A stretch of DNA of 7,490 nt from Oscillospiraceae bacterium (GTDB taxonomy: Bacteria; Bacillota; Clostridia; Saccharofermentanales; Saccharofermentanaceae). Under the pieces are notes generated by a model. That model made no database searches, was not told the DNA's origin, and was given only the letters and a program-made list of their open reading frames with translations. The stretch covers positions 1 through 7,490 of the forward strand of contig CACXGG010000165.1 in the NCBI GenBank assembly GCA_902767145.1, given 5' to 3'. Positions 1 to 5,676 of this stretch are shown one piece after another; the first letter of the stretch is position 1, and each line of letters starts with the position of its first letter. The translations under genes and the position numbers were made by a program.

Positions 1-1394
1 TCGGTCAAAAACTCGGTCCTGTATCCCATTAGTCCTCGGGACGGGATCCTGAACTCGAGGCGGCTGTATCCCTTATCGGGCGGAAGCATATTCAGGAGCT
101 CGGCTTTACGCCTTCCGAGCTTCTCCATAACAGGGCCAACGAAGTCCTCGGGAACATCGATGATAAGATCCTCAACAGGCTCACAGAGAACGCCGTCCAC
201 CTCCTTGAGGATGACCTTGGGCTTACTTACCTGGAATTCATATCCCTCACGCCTCATGGTCTCGATAAGGATGGAAAGATGAAGCTCTCCTCTTCCCTTG
301 ACCACAAATGCCTCAGTGGTATCTGTCTCCTCGACCCTCATGGAAACGTTTGTCTCGACTTCCTTGAAGAGCCTGTCACGGAGATGTCTTGATGTGACGA
401 ACTTACCGTCCTGGCCTGCGAAGGGGCTGTCATTGACGGAGAATGTCATGGCGATGGTAGGCTCGTCGATATTTACAAAGGGAATGGCCTCAGGGGTCTG
501 GGCATCGCAGATGGTGTCACCGATATTGATGTCGGGGATACCTGCAACGCATACGATCTCACCTATGGAGGCACTGTCTATCTCCTGTCTTGAAAGACCG
601 GCAAACCTGAGGAGCTTAACGATCCTGGCACTCCTCTTGCCCTCCTCGCCATATGTTACGACAGCGACATTCTGATTCTGTGTGATGGTACCTCTCTCGA
701 TCCTTCCGACGGCGATCCTTCCGATATAGGGATCGGAATCGATGTTGGATACCAGGAGCTGCAAAGGCTCATCAGGCTCACCCTCGGGACAGGGTGTATA
801 TTTGACGACTGTATCGAGAAGCGGTGTGAAGTCCAGCTCCTTACCCTCCTCGAACTCCTTGAGGTCCAGGGTCGCAACACCCGTCTTACCTGAGGAGTAA
901 ACGATGGGGAACTCAAGCTGGTCATCATCGGCACCCAGCTCGATGAAGAGATCCAGGACCATATCCACCACCTGATTGGGTCTTGCGTCGGGACGGTCGA
1001 TCTTGTTGATACATACGATGGGCTTAAGTCCCATTTCAAGAGCCTTGCGGAGAACGAATCTCGTCTGGGGCATGGGACCGTCAAAGGCGTCTACTACCAG
1101 GAGGACTGCGTCTACCATCTTAAGTACACGCTCAACCTCACCGCCGAAGTCGGCATGGCCGGGAGTATCTACGACATTGATCCTTATGTCCTTATACTGG
1201 ATAGCCGTATTCTTGGCCAGGATCGTGATGCCCCTCTCTCTTTCGAGATCGTTGCTGTCCATTACCTGCTCCACGATCTGCTCATTCTCCCTGTAGATAC
1301 CTGCCTGCTTCAGCATGGAATCTACGATGGTGGTCTTACCGTGGTCTACGTGGGCTATAATTGCGATGTTGCGCATGTTTTCGATCTTAGCCAT
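1..1394 (-). CDS. typA: Ribosome-associated translational GTPase TypA/BipA (3' end off the window)
   Basis: TypA/BipA is an EF-G-like GTPase that binds the ribosome and helps 50S assembly and stress adaptation. The visible part is about 464 residues of a family usually near 610, so the C-terminal end, with most of the BipA-specific domain, lies beyond the left edge. The G domain shows AHVDHGKT (residues 14-21, P-loop), RGITI (54-58, switch I), DTPGH (76-80, switch II) and NKID (130-133). A beta-barrel domain II follows, then an EF-G-like segment with KGRGELHLS near residue 365 and the characteristic [15 protein letters not shown] stretch at the edge. The ATG at 1394 begins [13 protein letters not shown], typical for the family, and is preceded by AAGGAGT with good spacing. 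It lies 112 bp downstream of der in the same direction. No frameshift or missing key residue is seen. Confidence 0.97.
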   Translation of the reverse strand, partial: MAKIENMRNIAIIAHVDHGKTTIVDSMLKQAGIYRENEQIVEQVMDSNDLERERGITILAKNTAIQYKDIRINVVDTPGHADFGGEVERVLKMVDAVLLVVDAFDGPMPQTRFVLRKALEMGLKPIVCINKIDRPDARPNQVVDMVLDLFIELGADDDQLEFPIVYSSGKTGVATLDLKEFEEGKELDFTPLLDTVVKYTPCPEGEPDEPLQLLVSNIDSDPYIGRIAVGRIERGTITQNQNVAVVTYGEEGKRSARIVKLLRFAGLSRQEIDSASIGEIVCVAGIPDINIGDTICDAQTPEAIPFVNIDEPTIAMTFSVNDSPFAGQDGKFVTSRHLRDRLFKEVETNVSMRVEETDTTEAFVVKGRGELHLSILIETMRREGYEFQVSKPKVILKEVDGVLCEPVEDLIIDVPEDFVGPVMEKLGRRKAELLNMLPPDKGYSRLEFRIPSRGLMGYRTEFLT

Positions 1395-1401
1395 CAGTGA
1401 T

Positions 1402-1408
1402 ACTCCTT
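1402..1408 (-). promoter_or_regulatory. Shine-Dalgarno site of typA
   Basis: On the minus strand AAGGAGT lies 7 bases before the ATG at 1394. It is a near-perfect anti-16S match and fixes the typA start at MAKIENMRN rather than at the internal ATG encoding Met7. Confidence 0.85.
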
Positions 1409-1446
1409 AGGGTCTCTTAATACTCATTTCTTTTTCTTTTTTGTGC

Positions 1447-1454
1447 CTTATATA
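1447..1454 (-). promoter_or_regulatory. Possible -10 region for typA
   Basis: The der-typA gap (1395-1506) is AT-rich and reads AATATATAAGG on the minus strand, which contains a TATATA that could serve as a -10. No good -35 is found at 16-18 bp spacing (AATAAG at 17 bp). No terminator hairpin is visible after der, so typA may equally be reached by read-through from der. This is a weak call. Confidence 0.25.
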
Positions 1455-1506
1455 TTTTGCTACTTTAATGCCTTATTGTTGACATGACACATTACACAAA
1501 ATATTA

Positions 1507-2832
1507 TCAGTCTCCGCCCTTCTTATTACGCAAAAAGAACCTTATGGGGGTTCCTTCGAAGCCGAAGTTCTTCCTTACCTGGTTTTCGAGGTATCTCTCA
1601 TAGGAGAAGTGGGAAAGTTCCTTGTCGTTCACGAAAAGCGCAAACGTGGGAGGGAATGTGGAAACCTGTGTTCCGTAGTAGATCTTGAGGTGGCGTCCCT
1701 TGTCCTGGGGAGTGGGGTTCATAGCGATGGCCTCTGACAGCATGTCGTTGAATACGCCGGTGGTAAGCCTTCTGCCTGCCTGCTCGTGGACCTTTACGAT
1801 GGTCTCCCAGAGCTTGTCCACCCTCTGTCCCGTCTTGGCGGAGATAAAGAGTACCGGAGCGTAGTCCATAAAGGCAAACCTCTCCTTCACCGCCTTTTCC
1901 ATTGTCTCAAGGGTACCTGTGGTCTTATCCACCAGATCCCACTTGTTTATTGCAAATATACATGCCTTGCCGTTGTCGTGGGCAAGTCCTGCCACTCTGG
2001 TATCCTGTTCTGTGATACCCACGGTGGCATCGATGAGGATGACGCATACGCGGGCATGGTCCACGGCTGAAAGGGCCCTGACCATGGAATACTTCTCGAT
2101 GACATCCTCTATCCTGCTCTTCTTTCTCATTCCGGCGGTGTCCACGATGGTGAACTTGCCGTACTGGTTCTCCACCTCGGAGTCGATGGCATCCCTGGTG
2201 GTACCTGCGATATCAGAGACGATGGCCCTGTTGTCGCCGGTCATCCTGTTGGTAAGGGAGCTCTTTCCTGCATTGGGCCTTCCGATAAGTGCCACCCTGA
2301 TCCTGCCGTCGTCCTCCTCGTTCTCATCTGCGGGAGGGAAGTTCTCGAAAACAGCATCCAGGAGCTCACCTATACCCAGCCTGTGGGCAGCGGAGATGGG
2401 AATGACCTCGCCTAATCCGAGATTATAGAACTCGTACATCTCGGCCGGGGGCTCGCCCACATAGTCAACCTTATTTACGCAGACCACCACGGGCTTTTTG
2501 GATTTCCTGAGCATAACGGCGATCTCCTGATCCGCCGAAGTAAGGCCTGCCTTAAGGTCACACATGAATACGATGACGTCTGCCGTCTCCATGGCGATCT
2601 CGGCCTGGAGCCTCATGCCCTGTAATATAACGTCAGATGTATCGGGCTCGATACCGCCGGTATCGATCATGGTAAACTCGCGCTCCCTCCATTTTGCAGA
2701 AGCGTAGATCCTGTCACGGGTGACTCCGGGAGTATCGTGAACGATGGATATCCTCTCACCGTACAGAGTATTGAACAGTGAGGATTTACCCACGTTGGGA
2801 CGTCCAACTATGGCAACTACGGGTTTGCTCAT
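1507..2832 (-). CDS. der: Ribosome biogenesis GTPase Der (EngA), double G domain
   Basis: Der is an essential GTPase with two tandem G domains that acts in maturation of the 50S ribosomal subunit in the cytoplasm. This 441-residue protein has the normal family length. The first G domain has GRPNVGKS (10-17), TPGVTRD (34-40), DTGG (57-60), NKVD (120-123) and SAA (147-149). An acidic linker (about 168-176, rich in D and E) leads to the second G domain with GRPNAGKS (184-191), DTAG (231-234), NKWD (296-299) and SAK (331-333). Residues from about 355 to the end form the KH-like RNA-binding domain, with NPTP near 372 and a basic tail. The start ATG has GGAGAT just upstream (2838-2843). The second P-loop has Ala where Val is common, a conservative change. 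der begins about 33 bp after the rpmF terminator, and no clear promoter of its own is visible. Confidence 0.98.
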   Translation of the reverse strand: MSKPVVAIVGRPNVGKSSLFNTLYGERISIVHDTPGVTRDRIYASAKWREREFTMIDTGGIEPDTSDVILQGMRLQAEIAMETADVIVFMCDLKAGLTSADQEIAVMLRKSKKPVVVCVNKVDYVGEPPAEMYEFYNLGLGEVIPISAAHRLGIGELLDAVFENFPPADENEEDDGRIRVALIGRPNAGKSSLTNRMTGDNRAIVSDIAGTTRDAIDSEVENQYGKFTIVDTAGMRKKSRIEDVIEKYSMVRALSAVDHARVCVILIDATVGITEQDTRVAGLAHDNGKACIFAINKWDLVDKTTGTLETMEKAVKERFAFMDYAPVLFISAKTGQRVDKLWETIVKVHEQAGRRLTTGVFNDMLSEAIAMNPTPQDKGRHLKIYYGTQVSTFPPTFALFVNDKELSHFSYERYLENQVRKNFGFEGTPIRFFLRNKKGGD

Positions 2833-2865
2833 CTCTTATCTCCGTTTCATTCTTTCTTTCAGGAC

Positions 2866-2903
2866 ACAAAAGAAAGGCGGTGTCATCTGTATAACACCGC
2901 CTT
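2866..2903 (-). terminator. Rho-independent terminator of rpmF
   Basis: A perfect 10-bp stem, AAGGCGGTGT with ACACCGCCTT (2894-2903 and 2874-2883), closes a 10-nt loop. On the minus strand it is followed by TCTTTTGTGT. The U tract is short and interrupted, so some read-through into der is plausible. It lies 26 bp after the rpmF stop codon. Confidence 0.85.
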
Positions 2904-2929
2904 GTTGTCTCTTCTTAAGTCAGTCCTGA

Positions 2930-3115
2930 TCAGACTTCTTCGCCGATAGTCAATACCTGCTTGCCATCTAAGTAACCGCAGTTCTTGCAGACCTTGCGGC
3001 GAAGCATCTTGGAATGACACTGCGGGCACTCAACAAAGCCGGGTGTCGCAAGCTTCCATAAGCTTCTGTGACGGGAAGTTCTTGCTTTTGACCACTTTCT
3101 CTTAGGATGTGCCAT
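2930..3115 (-). CDS. rpmF: 50S ribosomal protein L32 (zinc-ribbon form)
   Basis: L32 is a small structural protein of the large ribosomal subunit. The 61 residues match the family length and its hallmark start MAHPKRKWSKAR, with a basic N-terminal tail for rRNA contact. Two CxxC pairs (Cys30/33 and Cys43/46, CPQC and CKNC) form an intact zinc ribbon, so this is the zinc-binding C+ type. A strong GGAGGTG site lies 7 bases before the ATG. The gene has its own promoter and terminator and thus forms a single-gene unit. In many Bacillota rpmF sits between a DUF177/YceD gene and plsX. Neither is present here, because a DUF1934 gene precedes it and der follows. Confidence 0.97.
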   Translation of the reverse strand: MAHPKRKWSKARTSRHRSLWKLATPGFVECPQCHSKMLRRKVCKNCGYLDGKQVLTIGEEV

Positions 3116-3122
3116 ATATTTC

Positions 3123-3129
3123 CACCTCC
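3123..3129 (-). promoter_or_regulatory. Strong Shine-Dalgarno site of rpmF
   Basis: GGAGGTG on the minus strand, 7 bases before the rpmF ATG, is the strongest ribosome-binding site in the window. This suits a highly expressed ribosomal protein. Confidence 0.88.
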
Positions 3130-3173
3130 ATTTACTGTAGGGATTTAGACTGTTTTTTGCATAACGCTTAAAG

Positions 3174-3202
3174 ATTTTACATTAGGCGCTTTTATTTTGC
3201 AA
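3174..3202 (-). promoter_or_regulatory. Sigma-A-type promoter of rpmF
   Basis: On the minus strand TTGCAA (3197-3202) is separated by exactly 17 bp from TAAAAT (3174-3179), inside an AT-rich gap. Transcription would start near 3167 and leave a leader of about 50 nt carrying the Shine-Dalgarno site. The call rests on hexamer match and spacing only. Confidence 0.65.
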
Positions 3203-3246
3203 TAGGAAATTTGCATATCCTGCTTTTTTTATTTTCCCACCGCATC

Positions 3247-3636
3247 TTACAGGAATCTGACGGCAAAAACGTTCTTCTGAAGATCCTCACCGTTCAGGAG
3301 CCTGTAACTGATCTCGAACTTCTCACAGAGCACCGAGGGCATATTTATATATTCTGTCTCTATATCCATCTCTATAACGCCGTAGGCGGTATGGAAATAG
3401 CCCTTTGTGTTCCTGGCCGTATCAAAGGACAGTTCACTCCTTATCTCGCCGCTTCTTTTGATGGAGGCGATCCCGGACCTCTTATCCATATGGATCTCAT
3501 ACAGGGTCTCTGCCCTTTCCCCTTCATGGAGCTGTTTCCACTTTATGGTGAGCTTCTCCTCCGAATCGGTCACCATGGCACCGGTCCTGTGGGGCTGGTC
3601 GTATGCTCCCGTGGTTATCTCTATGTCACGTCTCAC
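3247..3636 (-). CDS. DUF1934 (YwiB-like) domain protein
   Basis: This 129-residue protein resembles the DUF1934 family, whose Bacillus representative is YwiB. The family is predicted to form a small calycin-like beta-barrel, and I know of no firm biochemical role. Supporting features are the alternating beta strands throughout, a central segment near residues 58-75 (IKRSGEIRSELSFD), then GYFHTAYGVIEMDIETEYI (79-97), and a final strand pair containing YRLLNGEDL. There is no signal peptide or membrane segment, so it is probably cytoplasmic. The start codon is GTG at 3636, overlapping the murI stop in a GTGA junction, with GGGG about 8 bases upstream. This implies translational coupling to murI. 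No convincing terminator follows its stop. The family assignment is from pattern recognition. Confidence 0.82.
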   Translation of the reverse strand: MRRDIEITTGAYDQPHRTGAMVTDSEEKLTIKWKQLHEGERAETLYEIHMDKRSGIASIKRSGEIRSELSFDTARNTKGYFHTAYGVIEMDIETEYINMPSVLCEKFEISYRLLNGEDLQKNVFAVRFL

Positions 3637-4472
3637 TTTGTAAACCCCGAAACATCGTAGTGGTCTACGGTCACCTTCCTGGTGCCCTTGGGAAGTCCTC
3701 TTCCCAGGAAAGGAGATGCGACGCTCTCAAATCTTCCGGCATCATCGCTGGTGTAGAAAGCCCTGGTGACGTCAGTTCCGTCGGACATAAGGTCATTTTC
3801 GGAAAGGACCTTCTCCACCACGGAGGCGACGCTTATACCTGAATTGATAAGGGTAACGTCAGGTCCCATGACCCTGCCGATGGTCTTTGCCAGCAGAGGA
3901 TAGTGGGTGCATGCCAATACGAGGGTATCCACGCCGAACTCCCTTACGGGCCTGAGATATCTCTCCGCTGTCATGGTGGCGATCTCATCGTCCCACCAGC
4001 CTTCTTCTGCCAGGGAAACGAAGAGAGGACATGCCTGCTGGATTATCTCCAGGTTCTCCATATCCTTTCCCGCCTGTCTTACGGCAGTCTCGTAAAGACC
4101 TGAGGAAACAGTGGCAGGTGTGGCGATTATACCTATCTTCCCGTTCTTTGTGGCATTGCAGGCAGCTACTGCACCCGGATAAACAACTTCCACCACAGGA
4201 ACGTCAGAATGAGCCTTAAGGGTCTCATATGCGTGGGTGCTGGCTGTGTTACAGGCGATGACGATCATCTTAACGTCCTGCTCCTGGAGGAACATCATGT
4301 CCTGCAGGGAATACTTGATGATGGTGTCATGCGACTTGTTACCGTAAGGGGATCTTCCGTCGTCTCCAAAGTAGACGGTACTCTCCCCCGGAAGCCTTGA
4401 TATTATCTCACGGAGAACGGTAAGTCCTCCGATACCTGAATCAAATACACCTATGGGTCTGTTATCTGCCAT
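3633..4472 (-). CDS. murI: Glutamate racemase MurI
   Basis: Glutamate racemase converts L-glutamate to D-glutamate for peptidoglycan precursor synthesis in the cytoplasm, without cofactor, using two catalytic cysteines. The 279-residue protein has normal length. It shows GVFDSGIGG (8-16) with the conserved Asp-Ser of the active site, ACNTAS (73-78) with Cys74, and ACTHYP (187-192) with Cys188 and His190. The PYG of the GDxxRxPYG motif is kept (42-44), but the motif reads GDDGRSPYG where Thr more usually follows the Asp. The VVxPGA segment has Tyr (VVYPGA, 96-101) where Glu or Gln is common. The ATG is preceded by GAGGA. The first 11 bp overlap the end of the upstream pseudouridine synthase gene and the last 4 bp overlap the DUF1934 gene, so the three are surely co-transcribed. 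Confidence 0.97.
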   Translation of the reverse strand: MADNRPIGVFDSGIGGLTVLREIISRLPGESTVYFGDDGRSPYGNKSHDTIIKYSLQDMMFLQEQDVKMIVIACNTASTHAYETLKAHSDVPVVEVVYPGAVAACNATKNGKIGIIATPATVSSGLYETAVRQAGKDMENLEIIQQACPLFVSLAEEGWWDDEIATMTAERYLRPVREFGVDTLVLACTHYPLLAKTIGRVMGPDVTLINSGISVASVVEKVLSENDLMSDGTDVTRAFYTSDDAGRFESVASPFLGRGLPKGTRKVTVDHYDVSGFTK

Positions 4473-5466
4473 TTCTCTTCTTCCTCAGATCGTCAGGTTC
4501 TATCTCATACCTGGGTATTATCTCAAATCTTCTTCCGGAAAGCACGTGGTGCATGTTGTCAGAAGGGATCTTCCTCATTATAAGAGACGTGGAAAAGAGC
4601 TGCTGATAGCGGACCTTTCCCCCGTTCCTGGACTTAAAGAAGGTATTGATCTTATTTCTTCCATAGTTGCCGTCTCCCAGGATGGGGTGGCCGAGATGGG
4701 CGAACTGCGCCCTGATCTGGTGCGTCCTTCCCGTGACCAGCTCGCACTCTATCTCCGATACGTCCATACCGTCAGGACCTGCTCCCTTAAACACCTCCAG
4801 CACACGGTAGCGGGTGGTGATGGGAAGGTCTCCGGGCTTTTCCACATCGTGGACATATACGGATCCGGAAGGAGTCTTCTCCAGGAATGCCGAAACTTCC
4901 TTCATGATGGCATCGTCCTCACATATCACCGTCTCACCTGCTGAAGGCACACCTAAGACAAGGCAGCGGTATCTCTTGATGAGAAGGTCGTTCTTAAAAA
5001 GGAGTATGGCATCTTCCAGGCTCTCCTTGGACTTGGCCAGCATCAGGATGCCGCCGGTATTCATATCGATCCTGTGGACCAGCTCCATGCGGGGATTACC
5101 CGTGGTGGCACGCACGATATCGATGAGGTTGTTCTCTCCCGTGTTCTTTCCGCTGTGTACCGCAAGTCCCTGCCTCTTGTTGACCAGAAGGAGCCCGTCA
5201 GTTTCCGCAACGATCTTATAATCGGGATCGGAAGGGGCAGTCACCTTATCGCCTGAGCCGTCAAAGAGCTCATCGGGGAGCCATACCTGGACCTCCTGTC
5301 CCGAAAAGACAGCGATATCAGAAGAGATCCTCTTTCCGTCCACCCTTATGTCCTTATGCTTCAGGGCCTTATAAAGGTCAGCGGAACGAAGCCCCGGGAA
5401 CGCCAGGGATGCCGCCTTGACCACATGCATATTGTCTGAAGATGATGGAACTGTAAAGGATTTCAT
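4462..5466 (-). CDS. RluA-family 23S rRNA/tRNA pseudouridine synthase
   Basis: Enzymes of this family isomerise specific uridines to pseudouridine, usually in 23S rRNA (RluC/RluD types) or tRNA. The protein is 334 residues. The N-terminal part (about 1-65, with LYKALKHKDIRVDGKR) looks like an S4 RNA-binding domain. The catalytic domain follows, with NKRQGLAVHSG (96-106), the catalytic motif HRID (131-134, Asp134), LAKS (143-146) and the RTHQIRAQFAHLGHPILGD stretch (247-265). The usual NKPxGL has Arg in place of Pro, and HRLD is HRID. The start is the first possible one, because no ATG, GTG or TTG lies in frame between it and an upstream TGA. It has no Shine-Dalgarno site but sits 7 bases after a consensus extended -10. 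It is the first gene of a unit with murI and DUF1934. The target uridine cannot be read from the sequence. Confidence 0.93.
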   Translation of the reverse strand: MKSFTVPSSSDNMHVVKAASLAFPGLRSADLYKALKHKDIRVDGKRISSDIAVFSGQEVQVWLPDELFDGSGDKVTAPSDPDYKIVAETDGLLLVNKRQGLAVHSGKNTGENNLIDIVRATTGNPRMELVHRIDMNTGGILMLAKSKESLEDAILLFKNDLLIKRYRCLVLGVPSAGETVICEDDAIMKEVSAFLEKTPSGSVYVHDVEKPGDLPITTRYRVLEVFKGAGPDGMDVSEIECELVTGRTHQIRAQFAHLGHPILGDGNYGRNKINTFFKSRNGGKVRYQQLFSTSLIMRKIPSDNMHHVLSGRRFEIIPRYEIEPDDLRKKRNGR

Positions 5467-5472
5467 GACAGC

Positions 5473-5481
5473 ATTATAGCA
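5473..5481 (-). promoter_or_regulatory. Extended -10 promoter of the pseudouridine synthase-murI operon
   Basis: The minus strand reads TGCTATAAT, a perfect extended -10 element. The expected start of transcription, 7 bases beyond the TATAAT, is the A of the ATG at 5466, so the transcript should be leaderless. The -35 position at 17 bp spacing (5496-5501) reads CGGGTA, far from TTGACA, and is directly bordered by the octamer array. Confidence 0.6.
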
Positions 5482-5501
5482 TAAACATATCCTTATACCC
5501 G

Positions 5502-5618
5502 GAAAGTATCATAAAAGTACGTTTGAGAGGTACCCGGACGTACTTTTAACGTACTTTTACGAAAAGTACGCGAAAAGTACCGATCCGACAGCAGAAAACG
5601 TACTTTTAACGTACTTCT
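5502..5618. repeat. Phased GTACTTTT / AAAAGTAC octamer array, putative regulator-binding platform
   Basis: Eight octamers are seen in the plus-strand sequence. AAAAGTAC lies at 5513, 5562 and 5573, with GAAAGTAT at 5502. GTACTTTT lies at 5540, 5551 and 5600, with GTACTTCT at 5611. They form direct pairs with an 11-bp period that alternate in orientation. Each pair recurs exactly 60 bp later (5502 to 5562, 5513 to 5573, 5540 to 5600, 5551 to 5611). The spacers between octamers have largely diverged, apart from AAC inside both GTACTTTT pairs. The central four units (5540-5580) make a nested palindrome with 3-bp spacers. An 11-bp direct repeat suits an OmpR/PhoB-type winged-helix response regulator, which is inference. 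No matching regulator gene is in the window. Confidence 0.7.
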
Positions 5619-5619
5619 C

Positions 5620-5649
5620 AAAAAAAGAAGGGGCTGCGGTGCAGCCCCT
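5620..5649 (-). terminator. Strong Rho-independent terminator of the cell-wall-binding repeat gene
   Basis: A 9-bp perfect stem, AGGGGCTGC with GCAGCCCCT, closes a 3-nt loop. On the minus strand it is followed by TCTTTTTTT, a classic intrinsic terminator 27 bp after the stop codon. On the plus strand there is no T tract, so it works in one direction. Its T tract ends one base from the last octamer of the array. Confidence 0.92.
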
Positions 5650-5676
5650 CCCTGTTAATTCAGTCCATAAGATATA

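Noticed and set aside
298..1296. Plus-strand and alternative-frame open frames opposite typA
   Set aside because: They lie antisense to, or out of frame with, a well-matched TypA protein. Their translations are low-complexity Ser/Leu/Thr-rich with no motifs or ribosome-binding sites.
1478..1488. TTGACA on the plus strand as a promoter
   Set aside because: No plus-strand gene follows and no -10 lies at the proper distance. The only other feature is a tandem TGACA word.
1786..2428. Plus-strand open frames opposite der
   Set aside because: They are shadows of the Der coding frame and have no recognisable protein features.
3116..3246. Terminator after DUF1934 or a riboswitch before rpmF
   Set aside because: The gap is AT-rich with a run of A residues but has no stable inverted repeat. 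Only the rpmF promoter could be supported.
3211..5256. Plus-strand open frames opposite DUF1934, murI and the pseudouridine synthase
   Set aside because: All overlap strongly supported minus-strand genes and read like reverse-strand translations.
5502..5618. CRISPR array
   Set aside because: The repeated units are only 8 bp, occur in both orientations and have 3-bp spacers. No cas genes are present.
5502..5618. Decayed copies of the neighbouring 60-bp wall-binding repeats
   Set aside because: Both have a 60-bp period, but the sequences match only in a short AAGTA-like word. The octamer symmetry is not found in the gene repeats.
5502..5618. Replication origin iterons
   Set aside because: There is no replication initiator gene, DnaA-box-like cluster or long AT-rich melting region. 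The setting between housekeeping genes suits regulation better.
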